Assembly: GCF_013359725.1 (NCBI RefSeq)
Contig: NZ_JABFMW010000020.1
Coordinates: 16,139 to 80,138 of the forward strand
Reading direction: 5' to 3'
From: Pseudarthrobacter sp. C4D7
GTDB lineage: Bacteria; Actinomycetota; Actinomycetes; Actinomycetales; Micrococcaceae
Length of the DNA stretch: 64,000 nt
In this document: positions 24,669 through 32,523 of the stretch, one piece after another
Numbering within the stretch: the stretch's first letter is position 1
Layout of the letters: the number at the start of each line of letters is the position of its first letter
Program-made: the position numbers and the translations under genes
The notes under the pieces: model-generated
Databases searched by the model: none
What the model was told of the DNA's origin: nothing
What the model saw: only the letters and a program-made list of their open reading frames with translations

Positions 24669-25420
24669 ACGGCCCGCAGACGGAGGAAAACTACCTGGAG
24701 TCCTACAACCCCGGGGACTACCCCCCGGTTGCACTGGCTGCTGACCTGGTGGTTTTCGCCGTCGCGGGCAGCGTCCTTCACGTGGCCCTCGTGCGCCGGG
24801 GTACCCACCCGTTCAGGGACAGGCTCGCCCTTCCGGGAGGGTTCGTAGGGCCACGGGAGTCTGCCGAGGATGCCGCCCGCCGTGAACTGGCCGAGGAAAC
24901 CGGCCTGGACCTTGGCGGCCTTCTGGTCCACATTGAGCAGCTTGCCACCTACAGTGCCCCGCTTCGGGATCCCCGTATGCGGGTTGTCTCCACTGCCCAT
25001 CTGGTCCTGCTGGCCACCAACGGCAGCACCCTGCCCGCGCTGGCCGGAGCGGGCGATGCAGCGGACGCCGGCTGGTACCCGGCCCATGAGATCCTCGCTG
25101 GAAAACCCGGAGGGCAGTTGGCCTTTGACCACTCCGTCATCCTGCTGGACGGCCTGAACCGGCTAGCAGGAAAGATGGAATACACCACCGTTGCCACCCA
25201 GCTTCTGCCCGGGGAATTCACCCTGACACAGCTGCGCACCGTCTACGAGGCGGTATGGAATTCGCCGATGGCACCCGGTAACTTCACGCGCAAAATGACA
25301 CCCCAGCTTGAGGACACCGGGCAGAAGACCCGCACCGCCGGTGGGGGAGCGCCGGCCACCCTGTTCCGCGCCACAGACAGGCATATCCATCCGCCCCTGG
25401 CCAGGCCCCGCACCCCGTAG
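24665..25420 (+). CDS. nrtR: NrtR-type transcriptional regulator with Nudix domain
   Basis: A 251-residue protein. The Nudix box is intact: G-x5-E-x7-REL-x-EE-x-G in GFVGPRESAEDAARRELAEETG (residues about 58-80). The C-terminal winged-helix domain is the NrtR type (TLTQLRTVYEAVWNSP and NFTRKM). NrtR senses ADP-ribose and represses NAD genes, here its own operon through the upstream GATAATTA sites. Members differ in whether the Nudix box is active; here the glutamates are kept. The last 35 residues are a Pro/Arg-rich tail not typical of the family. ATGA overlap with nadR. Confidence 0.9.
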   Translation: MNGPQTEENYLESYNPGDYPPVALAADLVVFAVAGSVLHVALVRRGTHPFRDRLALPGGFVGPRESAEDAARRELAEETGLDLGGLLVHIEQLATYSAPLRDPRMRVVSTAHLVLLATNGSTLPALAGAGDAADAGWYPAHEILAGKPGGQLAFDHSVILLDGLNRLAGKMEYTTVATQLLPGEFTLTQLRTVYEAVWNSPMAPGNFTRKMTPQLEDTGQKTRTAGGGAPATLFRATDRHIHPPLARPRTP

Positions 25421-25823
25421 GCGTCTGCAGGCGGATGTGGCGGCGGGTTCATCTGACTGGGCGCTGTTTTGGGGCTTGGGTGAAGCCACGGAGAATCACT
25501 ATGGAAAGATACTCGCCCTGAGCGAGCACGAACCGGCGACGGTACTCTAACGAGGTTCGACGGTGAGCAAAGCTTCCGAACGACCGGCCCTGCTGGGCGG
25601 TAAGCGCTCGGCCTAGCTAGGGCCACATGGGTGTCGCGGGTGACAGTCGTGGGAAGCGCTCCGCTACCGGCCTTGGTAGGGCTCCGCTTCAGGGTTCCAA
25701 CATGTCCGTTGCAGCCCTGAAGGTGGCCGCGTTCGCCCTGACCGGTCCGCGTCTATGCTCACCGAAGCCATCTACCCGCCGCCGACTCGATGAACCGGAT
25801 GCTACGCAGTTGGGGGCAGTGGT
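25421..25823. other. Non-coding stretch between nrtR and the LuxR gene
   Basis: About 400 bases with no intact gene. It contains the CDF-like remnant (listed separately) and an unexplained first half. Local composition is less GC-rich than the flanks, marking the left edge of an accessory patch. Confidence 0.55.
25702..25812 (+). pseudogene. Remnant of a cation-diffusion-facilitator (CDF) transporter
   Basis: One frame reads NMSVAALKVAAFALTG, then after a shift MLTEAI, then after another shift ADSMNRML. In order this matches the first membrane segment and the following S-x-LLTEAIHS-x-ADS-x-NQ motif that opens many CDF-family cation exporters. At least two frame shifts and no downstream continuation make it a decayed 5' fragment. 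The match is by eye over about 35 residues. Confidence 0.45.
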
Positions 25824-26624
25824 TCAGGACTCTAACCGCATTGAATCGTGCCAGCCACCCACGGCGTCCTCAGGAGGCTCCAGCAATCCGAACTGATATG
25901 CCCGCTGGACAGCCATAAGGCGATCGCGCACATCCAACTTGCGGTAGATGTGTTCCAAGTGTTTTTCGGCTGTGCGTGATGAGATGCCCAGTCGTCTTGC
26001 CAGACTTTCCGCCGTGAGTCCCTTGCTAAGCAGAGTCAAAATTGCCATCTCACGAAGCGTCAATTCCTGCTCTGCATTTTGCCGGGAGGCCGCCGCACTT
26101 ATGAGCGCGAGAGCGAGGTACCGAGTTAATCCCGTGAGCACTGGTTGCAGCAACCTGGCCAGATCGAACTCTTGCTCGCTGAAGTCGTCCGGTCGTTGGA
26201 CCAAGTACGAGTGCAGGTCTTCACTCCCAAGCTGCAACGGAATGGAAAGTTGGTGGTTTACATTCCAGGGCCGCGCGAGCTCGTCCCATTCCCGCTTGAT
26301 GCCGGCGTTGGCAATGGCGGCAGGAACCCGTCCAATGGATTGGGGGTCCGTTATCCGGGTGACCGCATGCCAGCGCAAGAGGGGCTGATTCCTGAAGTCG
26401 AAGTCTCCAGGCGGTTTTTCCGGGATGTATCCGGCCGGCCAGCAGTTAATGATGCGATTGTCCCAGTGATGTTGCACCTGGTTGCGGGTACAGCAGGCAC
26501 CGAAAAATGACTCAGTTAAAAGGGATAGAAGTTGCTCCTCGAAGTGCGGGGAGCGGGCCGGCTGGTGGAGGACATCTCCAATGAACTCCAGCCACTTACG
26601 GTACTGCGTATCATTACGCTCCAC
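25824..26624 (-). CDS. LuxR-type transcriptional regulator
   Basis: A 266-residue regulator with a C-terminal LuxR helix-turn-helix (LTLREMAILTLLSKGLTAESLARRLGISSRTAEKHLEHIYRKLDV, about residues 190-240). The N-terminal 180 residues have no receiver signature and resemble a GAF-like sensor (RVPAAIANAGIKREWDEL, LSIPLQLGSEDLHSYLV). Codon and base use are less GC-rich than in neighbours such as nadR, suggesting acquisition. It is in an accessory patch and has no obvious target other than the secreted orphan gene upstream on the same strand. Confidence 0.78.
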   Translation of the reverse strand: MERNDTQYRKWLEFIGDVLHQPARSPHFEEQLLSLLTESFFGACCTRNQVQHHWDNRIINCWPAGYIPEKPPGDFDFRNQPLLRWHAVTRITDPQSIGRVPAAIANAGIKREWDELARPWNVNHQLSIPLQLGSEDLHSYLVQRPDDFSEQEFDLARLLQPVLTGLTRYLALALISAAASRQNAEQELTLREMAILTLLSKGLTAESLARRLGISSRTAEKHLEHIYRKLDVRDRLMAVQRAYQFGLLEPPEDAVGGWHDSMRLES

Positions 26625-26661
26625 GCGTGAATCTTAGGCGAGCACGTGTCACGAGGACACT

Positions 26662-26699
26662 GGACTGCCTACCCAAAGCAGACATTGGGTAGGCAGTCC
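26662..26699 (-). terminator. Hairpin between the secreted orphan gene and the LuxR gene
   Basis: A perfect 15-base stem (26662-26676 with 26685-26699) and an eight-base loop. It lies 110 bases after the secreted protein's stop on the minus strand. No U tract follows, so it may act as an attenuator or transcript end. Confidence 0.45.
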
Positions 26700-26808
26700 T
26701 CGCCACACCGAAGACCAGCCAGTGGACAGATGGTTGCGGCATTAATCGCGTCCAGAGGAGCGGCCCATGCTCTGCGCAGGGCAGCTAGGGTCTCTCCGAT
26801 CTGCATTT

Positions 26809-27300
26809 CTAGGTCAGTGCGGCGCAAACGTTCACTGCCGGTCCAGAGGTGCTCACCAATGTCCACGTCCCGTCTTTTTCAATGTTGTAGACAACTGTCC
26901 CGGTGTATTGAGTAGTACTCGGGCCTGCCGGCATATCGGAGGGGAAGAAAATCAGCCCGTTATGGCCACTTGCTCTAGCGGTGTATGTGCCGTCCGGGTT
27001 GCGAGTCGTATTGGAAACTGAACCGCTCGTATTGAAGGAAATGGACTTGCCGTTCTCCAGGTTTGTGTAGGTCAGAAGGACGCCCTTGCCGGCTGAGATC
27101 ATCCGGACCAAGTGCCCCTCCCTGTCGTAGAACTCCTTAGTGTGCAGGTTGCCTCCAGAGCTGTAGATCTGCAGTTCGAAGCCGCAACCCAGTCCGGGAT
27201 CCAGGATAACTGGGTCAGCTGCCTGGACTGGCTGGGCTACGACAAGCGAGGCGGCCATAAAGGTGACGGCGGACACAATGGGCAAAGCTTTGCTTCTCAT
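26809..27300 (-). CDS. Secreted protein of unknown function
   Basis: 163 residues with a clear Sec signal peptide (MRSKALPIVSAVTFMAASLVVA, cleavage likely after QPVQA, residue 27). The mature part is beta-rich with Cys residues near each end (LGCGFEL and NVCAALT), which could form a disulfide, and NTTRNPDGTYTARASGHNGLIFFPSD in the middle. I do not recognise the family by motif; similar small secreted proteins occur in soil actinobacteria. An inverted repeat ACTTCC-AAGAA-GGAAGT lies about 37 bases upstream of the ATG. The gene is in the low-GC patch. Confidence 0.7.
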   Translation of the reverse strand: MRSKALPIVSAVTFMAASLVVAQPVQAADPVILDPGLGCGFELQIYSSGGNLHTKEFYDREGHLVRMISAGKGVLLTYTNLENGKSISFNTSGSVSNTTRNPDGTYTARASGHNGLIFFPSDMPAGPSTTQYTGTVVYNIEKDGTWTLVSTSGPAVNVCAALT

Positions 27301-27336
27301 GATGCTCTCTTCAAGATTTCTGGCTGATTAGAGTTG

Positions 27337-27353
27337 ACTTCCAAGAAGGAAGT
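27337..27353. promoter_or_regulatory. Inverted repeat upstream of the secreted orphan gene
   Basis: ACTTCC-AAGAA-GGAAGT, perfect six-base arms, 37 bases before ATG 27300 (minus strand). Could be an operator. A TCTAAT element lies between it and the gene. Confidence 0.3.
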
Positions 27354-27561
27354 GCATCTGCGGTGACGGGAACGCCCCCGCGCAACCGGACCAGAAGCGT
27401 GGCCTACGGATAGGCTGGTTCGTGGTCAGCGAATACAGGACCGTGCGTGAACTTCGGGTGGTTCGACTGCCTGCTGTTTCCAGAATAGGAAAATGGAGAA
27501 GGTGTTTCTGTAAGTACTTCTACGTACGGACACGAGCGCCGATACGTGTTATGTCCTAGGG

Positions 27562-27785
27562 CTACCCCGGGTCCAGGGGGATATCAGCCGTCCGGAATGC
27601 GCTGGCAGTCTCACGAAGGGCCAATAGGCTTTTGGTATTGCCCCCGGACGGTCCAGCTGCAAAATCCACGACCTCGTCGCCGTATCGCAGGCGATCGAGC
27701 ATCTTGTCCTTTTCTGGGCTGCTGAACTTCGACCCACATATCTGAGTGACAGGGCAACAGGCTTTGAGTACTTGATCCGACGCAA
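27562..27785 (-). pseudogene. Remnant of a serine recombinase (resolvase/invertase)
   Basis: On the minus strand one frame reads SKFSSPEKDKMLDRLRYGDEVV and, after a short disrupted stretch, GNTKSLLALRETASAFRTAD. A second frame supplies the missing LQLDRPG. Together they match the conserved run of Tn3-type resolvases (D-K-M-L-D-R-L-R-x-G-D-x-V-V-V-W-x-L-D-R-L-G-R-N-T-K-S-L-L-A-L). The N-terminal catalytic Ser region is barely recognisable and the C-terminal DNA-binding domain is missing. Marks past mobile DNA. Confidence 0.65.
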
Positions 27786-28153
27786 ATCTTAACGAGTGTG
27801 TACGGTCGTGATGAGGTTCGATTCTGTATGCGAATCGTGGAGTGTCAGCGCGCTGCTCAGGAGAAATATAACGTCGGCTCCGGATCAGTCATGGACGCCA
27901 CAGACGCACTGGTCGAGCCTCCTCAAGTCTTACACCTGATCAGCTAGCTGCCTCCTTCCATGGTGGATCGTCTGCATGCGCTAAAGACTCTGTTGAGTGA
28001 TGCCGAGGCCCAAGTATGTTGGCGCGGTAATAGAACCATTTTTGCGGGGGGGGTGTCCGTCGATACGGGCCACGCGAACTGCCATGTGCCTTCGCCGGCT
28101 TGAGGCCCCGCACATAGTTCGCACGCTAGGAAAGCAGCCCACGTGGTTGGTGA

Positions 28154-28193
28154 CACAAAAAAGCCCCGGAACATCAGTGATGTTCCGGGGCTT
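28154..28193 (-). terminator. Rho-independent terminator of tRNA-Leu
   Basis: Arms 28161-28174 and 28180-28193 form a 14-base stem with a five-base loop. On the minus strand it is followed by a run of T (28154-28160 region). It begins seven bases after the tRNA. Confidence 0.88.
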
Positions 28194-28200
28194 CCGATTG

Positions 28201-28283
28201 TGCGCGGAGGGGGACTTGAACCCCCACCCCCTTTCGAGGACTAGCACCTCAAGCTAGCGCGTCTGCCATTCCGCCACCCGCGC
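28201..28283 (-). tRNA. tRNA-Leu (anticodon GAG)
   Basis: An 83-base tRNA on the minus strand. It starts GCGCGGGTGGCGGAATGG, has a seven-base acceptor stem (one G-U), an anticodon stem CTAGC/GCTAG with loop TTGAGGT giving anticodon GAG, a long variable arm, and a TTCAAGTC T-loop. No CCA is encoded. Its 3' side faces the accessory patch and could have served as an integration site, but no duplicated 3' end is visible. Confidence 0.95.
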
Positions 28284-28454
28284 AGGTGGTATTTCGGGAA
28301 GCCGTCCCGCCTTTCAGCGTTTCGCGCCTCTCCGAAGCAGCGAGAAAAACTCTAACATGACTTTCCGGGAACAACGAATCGGGGCGAATGGGTAGGCTGA
28401 GGAGAGTGGTTTGAGTCCAACGCCACCCAGTCATTCCCTACCAAGGAGCCACCA

Positions 28455-29759
28455 ATGCCTGATGTCCTGCCCGAGGATGAAGTTGTCCGGATCTGCCAGG
28501 ACCTCATCCGGATTGACACTTCCAACTACGGTGACGGATCGGGGCCGGGCGAGCGGGCGGCGGCAGAGTACGTTGCCGGGCTTATCGAGGAAGTAGGACT
28601 GGACGCCGAGATCTTCGAGTCAGCGCCCGGCCGCGCGAACGTTGTCACCCGCATGGCGGGGGAGGACCCCTCGGCCAGTGCGCTGGTGGTCCATGGCCAC
28701 CTCGACGTCGTTCCAGCGCTCCGGGACCAGTGGTCCGTGGACCCCTTCGGCGCTGAACTGAAGGATGGCCTCATTTGGGGTCGCGGCGCCGTCGACATGA
28801 AGGACATGGACGCCATGATCCTTTCCGTGCTGAGGAATTTTGCCAGGGAGGGCAGGAAGCCCAAGCGGGACATCGTCTTTGCGTTCTTCGCGGACGAGGA
28901 GGCCGGCGGCGTCTACGGCGCCCGTTATGCCGTGGATAACAGGCCTGAGTTGTTCGAGGGAGCCACCGAAGCCATTTCCGAGGTGGGCGGCTTCTCGGCC
29001 ACCATTGGCGGACAGCGGACCTACCTGCTGCAGACGGCGGAAAAAGGCATCTCCTGGCTCCGGCTCGTAGCGCACGGGCGCGCCGGCCACGGTTCACAGA
29101 TCAACACCGACAATGCCGTGACACGCCTGGCGGCCGCCGTCACCCGGATCGGCGAATACAAATGGCCCATCGAGCTCACGCCCACCACCCGCCAGTTCCT
29201 TGACGGCGTGACCGAACTCACCGGCGTGGAGTTCGACCCCGACAATCCCGACCTCCTGCTCAACCAGCTGGGTACGGTGGCCCGGTTCGTGGGAGCCACC
29301 CTGCAGAACACCACCAACCCCACCCTGCTCAAGGGCGGCTACAAGCACAACGTCATCCCGGAGTCCGCCGAGGCCCTGGTGGACTGCCGCACACTTCCGG
29401 GCCAGGAACAGCAGGTCCTCGAAATTGTGCGCGACCTGGCTGGCAGCGGCGTGGATGTCAGCTACGTCCACAACGACGTCTCGCTGGAGGTCCCGTTTGC
29501 CGGCAACCTGGTGGACTCCATGATCGATGCGCTCCACAAGGAGGACCCCGGCGCCAAAGTTCTGCCGTACACGCTCTCCGGCGGCACGGACAACAAGTCG
29601 CTCAGCCGGCTCGGCATTACCGGCTACGGGTTTGCGCCCCTCATGCTGCCGGACGAGCTGGACTTCACCGGGATGTTCCACGGTGTGGACGAACGCGTCC
29701 CGGCGGACTCCCTCAAGTTCGGCGCCCGGGTGCTGAACACCCTGCTCACCAACTACTGA
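28455..29759 (+). CDS. M20 family metallopeptidase/deacylase
   Basis: 434 residues. The M20 metal-binding motifs are present: VVHGHLDVVP (H and D), RGAVDMKDMDA (bridging Asp) and FFADEEAGG (Glu-Glu). A dimerization domain follows (RAGHGSQINTDNAV). The enzyme is a two-metal aminopeptidase, dipeptidase or N-acyl hydrolase; the actual substrate cannot be named. ATG 28455 follows AAGGAGCCACCA. The next gene starts 12 bases after its stop, so they are probably one transcript. Confidence 0.9.
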   Translation: MPDVLPEDEVVRICQDLIRIDTSNYGDGSGPGERAAAEYVAGLIEEVGLDAEIFESAPGRANVVTRMAGEDPSASALVVHGHLDVVPALRDQWSVDPFGAELKDGLIWGRGAVDMKDMDAMILSVLRNFAREGRKPKRDIVFAFFADEEAGGVYGARYAVDNRPELFEGATEAISEVGGFSATIGGQRTYLLQTAEKGISWLRLVAHGRAGHGSQINTDNAVTRLAAAVTRIGEYKWPIELTPTTRQFLDGVTELTGVEFDPDNPDLLLNQLGTVARFVGATLQNTTNPTLLKGGYKHNVIPESAEALVDCRTLPGQEQQVLEIVRDLAGSGVDVSYVHNDVSLEVPFAGNLVDSMIDALHKEDPGAKVLPYTLSGGTDNKSLSRLGITGYGFAPLMLPDELDFTGMFHGVDERVPADSLKFGARVLNTLLTNY

Positions 29760-29771
29760 GAGGAGCCGGCC

Positions 29772-30932
29772 ATGAGCCCAGAGGAACTGTTGCCGGATGC
29801 GCTCCTGGAGCGCATCCGCAGCCGCGCCGCAGGATACGACCGGGACAACGCCTTCTTTCACGAGGACCTGGAGGACTTGGCAGCCGCGGGCTACCTGAAG
29901 CTTTTCGTACCAGCGGCCGACGGCGGCAAGGGCCTCGGGCTCGAAGCGGCGGCGCGGTGCCAGCGCAGGCTGGCAACGGCCGCCTCTGCCACTGCTTTGG
30001 CCGTCAACATGCACCTGGTCTGGACCGGCGTCGCGCACGTCCTGGCAGCCCGTGGAGACCATTCTCTGGCCTTCGTCCTCAAGGAAGCCGCGCAAGGTGA
30101 GGTGTTCGCCTTCGGCAACTCGGAAGCCGGCAACGATTCGGTCCTTTTCGACTCCCGCACCATGGCCGTGCCGCACCAGGATGGCGGCTATTCCTTCACC
30201 GGAACCAAAATCTTCACCAGCCTCTCGCCGGCCTGGACCCGCCTGGGCATCTTCGGCAAGGACCCGGATGCGCGCGACGGTGCCGGGGAGTTGGTTCACG
30301 GGTTCATCACCCGGGAAACTCCCGGCTACCGGATCCTGGACGACTGGGACACCCTTGGCATGCGGGCCAGCCAGTCGGCCACCACCGTCCTGGAGGGCGC
30401 GACGGCCCCCGCCGACCGCATCTTCCGCAAGCTGCCGGTCGGCCCCAACGCCGACCCGTTGATCTTTGCGATTTTTGCCTGCTTCGAAAGTCTCCTGGCC
30501 GCTGTCTACACAGGCCTCGGCGAGCGCGCCCTGTTCCTGGGGGTGGAGAACGTGAAGCGGCGAACGTCCTTCAAGAACGGTGGGCGCAGCTACGCGCAGG
30601 ACCCCGACATCCGCTGGAAAGTCGCAGACGCCGCCATGGCCATGGACGTCCTGTACCCGCAGCTCACGTCCGTCACGGCCGACGTCGACGCCCTGGCAGA
30701 CCACGGAGCCCAGTGGTTCCCCAAACTGGTGGGCCTGAAAGTCAACGCCACTGAGACCGCGCGCCGGGTGGTGGACCTGGCCATCCGGGTCAGCGGGGGA
30801 TCAAGCTACTTCCGGGGCTCAGAACTCGAACGGCTTTACCGGGACGTGCTGGCCGGAATGTTCCACCCCTCCGACGACGAGTCAGCCCATAACACTGTTG
30901 CCAATGCGTGGCTGGGGCCGCTGGAGAACTAG
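29772..30932 (+). CDS. Acyl-CoA dehydrogenase family protein
   Basis: 386 residues in the classical acyl-CoA dehydrogenase layout: N-terminal helices, FAFGNSEAGNDS in the flavin-binding strand region, FTGTKIFTSLSPAW, then the C-terminal helical domain with RVSGGSSYFRGSELERLYRDVLAG. The spacing of residues that contact the flavin adenine (GxxxYxxxxxxxR) is kept. Probably uses electron-transfer flavoprotein. Start ATG 29772 has GAGGAGCC upstream, 12 bases after the M20 stop. Confidence 0.87.
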   Translation: MSPEELLPDALLERIRSRAAGYDRDNAFFHEDLEDLAAAGYLKLFVPAADGGKGLGLEAAARCQRRLATAASATALAVNMHLVWTGVAHVLAARGDHSLAFVLKEAAQGEVFAFGNSEAGNDSVLFDSRTMAVPHQDGGYSFTGTKIFTSLSPAWTRLGIFGKDPDARDGAGELVHGFITRETPGYRILDDWDTLGMRASQSATTVLEGATAPADRIFRKLPVGPNADPLIFAIFACFESLLAAVYTGLGERALFLGVENVKRRTSFKNGGRSYAQDPDIRWKVADAAMAMDVLYPQLTSVTADVDALADHGAQWFPKLVGLKVNATETARRVVDLAIRVSGGSSYFRGSELERLYRDVLAGMFHPSDDESAHNTVANAWLGPLEN

Positions 30933-30954
30933 ACGGTCCGTTGGACCTGCTTAC

Positions 30955-31188
30955 TCAAACGGTCCGTTGGACCTGCATCACTCGCCGGCGCAGCCAGAAC
31001 CGCCTGCCGCCACCCACGTAAAGCTTGCTGCGTTCCAGCTCCCACTTGCCGTACTCGGAGTGTTCAACGAGCCGGCGCCGCGCCTCCGGCAGGGAATCAT
31101 CAGGGCTCACGGTCAGTACGAGGTACTCGTATTGCCGCAAATAATCCCGTTCCCGCTGGACCGAGCTGGTGAGAAATTGTTCCTTCAT
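30955..31188 (-). CDS. DUF5703 family small protein
   Basis: 77 residues beginning MKEQFLTSSVQRERDYLRQYEYLVLTVSP, which matches the short actinobacterial DUF5703 family. ATG 31188 has GGAGAG upstream. Function unknown. It is convergent with the acyl-CoA dehydrogenase gene and divergent from the acidic-protein gene. Confidence 0.75.
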   Translation of the reverse strand: MKEQFLTSSVQRERDYLRQYEYLVLTVSPDDSLPEARRRLVEHSEYGKWELERSKLYVGGGRRFWLRRRVMQVQRTV

Positions 31189-31216
31189 TTGCTCTCCATT
31201 TTCGTCCTTTTCCGGC

Positions 31217-31222
31217 TAACGT
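31217..31222 (+). promoter_or_regulatory. -10 element, leaderless start of the acidic-protein gene
   Basis: TAACGT, six bases, ATG 31229. Confidence 0.5.
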
Positions 31223-31228
31223 GAAGTC

Positions 31229-31492
31229 ATGAGCATCGATCCGCGTGTCGCGCTTTCGTCCCTGACCACCGCTTTGGAAGAACACCTTATAGCAGCATCC
31301 AACCGCCGCGGGGACGGTGATCCCTCCGTTGAGGCAGCGTTTTTCGCAGTTGCCGATGCTTTCGAAGTCTACGAGGACGCCCTCTACGAGGCGTACAACG
31401 AAGTGACACCCCTGCAGGTCTTTGATGATGAAGATGACGAGGACGAAGAAGCCGACGTGGATGACGAGGACCTGGAGATCGTCGAGGAATAG
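31229..31492 (+). CDS. Small acidic protein, function unknown
   Basis: 87 residues. An amphipathic helical N-terminal part (RVALSSLTTALEEHLIAASNRRG, FFAVADAFEVYEDALYEAY) is followed by an extreme acidic tail (DDEDDEDEEADVDDEDLEIVEE). Conserved in Arthrobacter by general knowledge but with no assigned role that I trust. The tail could mimic DNA or bind a basic partner. Confidence 0.7.
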   Translation: MSIDPRVALSSLTTALEEHLIAASNRRGDGDPSVEAAFFAVADAFEVYEDALYEAYNEVTPLQVFDDEDDEDEEADVDDEDLEIVEE

Positions 31493-31536
31493 CAGGGTGG
31501 CCTGAACCGCCCCAGCGGACGGTCCAGGGAAACCGC

Positions 31537-32472
31537 CTAGGACACCGCGGAAACATCCTCCAGAGCGCGTGCAATCTGCGGCGGCAGGGGCGCCAGTTGG
31601 GCGTCGAGGATTTCCTTCAACTGCACCGGCGTCCGGGCGCCCACCACCGCGGAGGCAACTCCGCGCTGTGACAGCAGCCAGGACAGCGAGACATCCTGCG
31701 GGGTCCGGCCCAGCCCGTTGGCAGCCATGCACACCGCATCCACGATCCGAGATGGCTTCTCCGCCAGGTACGGCTCCACGTACGCAGCTTCGCCCACCGA
31801 CGCTCCCCGTGAACCGGTGGGGATGCTGCCCCTGTATTTCCCGGTGAGAACCCCGCGGCCCAGCGGAGCCCACGCCATCAGGCCAAGGCCCGCATCCTCA
31901 GCTGCCGGCATCAGCTCAACTTCTGCCGTCCGGTTAAGGAACGAGTACTCAGCCTGGACAGCCACCAGGGGGACAACGCTGGTGGCTGCAGCCTTTGACG
32001 TTTGCCAGCCCCTGTAGTTCGAGACTCCCGCGTACCTGGCCCTGCCGGTGCGGACGGCGAACTCCAATGCGGCCAAGGTCTCATCGAGCGGAACATTTCC
32101 GTCCCAGGCTTCAGCGAACCACAGGTCCACGTAGTCGGTGCCGAGCCTGGCAAGGCTGGCGTCCAGTCCCGTGAGCATCGCATTGCGTGACGTGTCCACC
32201 GCGCGCCGGCCCTCCGGCGTCGTCATCCCGGCCTTTGTGGAGATGGAAATCTCCGTACGGGACACCAGATCGCCCAGCAGTGACCCGAGGATTGCCTCCG
32301 AGCCGCCGCCCGCATACGACGCCGATGTGTCCACGTGCCGGCCGCCGGCGTCGAGAAACGTGCGCAGCAACTCCGAGGCGTCCTGCTCGTCAGTGTCGCC
32401 ACCCCAGGAGCGGGTGCCAAGGGAAAGGGCTGAGACTCGCAATCCACTGTTGCCGACGTAACGCTGCTGCAT
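31537..32472 (-). CDS. Aldo/keto reductase
   Basis: A 311-residue AKR barrel. The catalytic Asp and Tyr are visible in VDTSASYAGGGSEAILG and the Lys in ISISTKAGM. The position of the catalytic His (usually VDLWQVHAWD) reads VDLWFAEAWD, giving Glu in place of His. Start ATG 32472 has TAAGCT seven bases upstream. It is divergent from uppP, with 51 bases between starts. A role as an NADPH carbonyl reductase is plausible but the His-to-Glu change could alter it. Confidence 0.82.
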   Translation of the reverse strand: MQQRYVGNSGLRVSALSLGTRSWGGDTDEQDASELLRTFLDAGGRHVDTSASYAGGGSEAILGSLLGDLVSRTEISISTKAGMTTPEGRRAVDTSRNAMLTGLDASLARLGTDYVDLWFAEAWDGNVPLDETLAALEFAVRTGRARYAGVSNYRGWQTSKAAATSVVPLVAVQAEYSFLNRTAEVELMPAAEDAGLGLMAWAPLGRGVLTGKYRGSIPTGSRGASVGEAAYVEPYLAEKPSRIVDAVCMAANGLGRTPQDVSLSWLLSQRGVASAVVGARTPVQLKEILDAQLAPLPPQIARALEDVSAVS

Positions 32473-32479
32473 AGCAGCA

Positions 32480-32485
32480 AGCTTA
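32480..32485 (-). promoter_or_regulatory. -10 element, leaderless start of the aldo/keto reductase gene
   Basis: Minus strand TAAGCT, seven bases, ATG 32472. Confidence 0.4.
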
Positions 32486-32511
32486 CGGGCAGGAGCCCCG
32501 CCGCCATGCCG

Positions 32512-32517
32512 TAGGGT
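32512..32517 (+). promoter_or_regulatory. -10 element, leaderless start of uppP
   Basis: TAGGGT, six bases, GTG 32524. Confidence 0.5.
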
Positions 32518-32523
32518 CTTAGC

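Larger units (their letters stand above)
27301..28152. other. Accessory non-coding region left of tRNA-Leu
   Basis: About 850 bases without an intact gene. It includes the promoter region of the secreted orphan, the serine-recombinase remnant, and about 360 further bases (27790-28150) in which I recognise nothing. Composition is less GC-rich than the surrounding chromosome. Confidence 0.6.

Noticed and set aside
26669..26866. 65-codon minus-strand frame ending in the hairpin (tail CPLAGLRCGEDCLPNVCFG)
   Set aside because: It overlaps the secreted gene's end, its stop is inside a terminator-like hairpin, and no family is visible.
27627..27785. Intact small minus-strand frame in the recombinase remnant
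   Set aside because: It is one frame of the decayed resolvase and not a gene by itself.
27819..27837. CGATTC-TGTATGC-GAATCG inverted repeat
   Set aside because: Six-base arms are too short to stand out by chance, and there is no nearby start.
28201..28225. Possible att site made of the tRNA-Leu 3' end
   Set aside because: I could not find a second copy of this end on the far side of the patch within the window.
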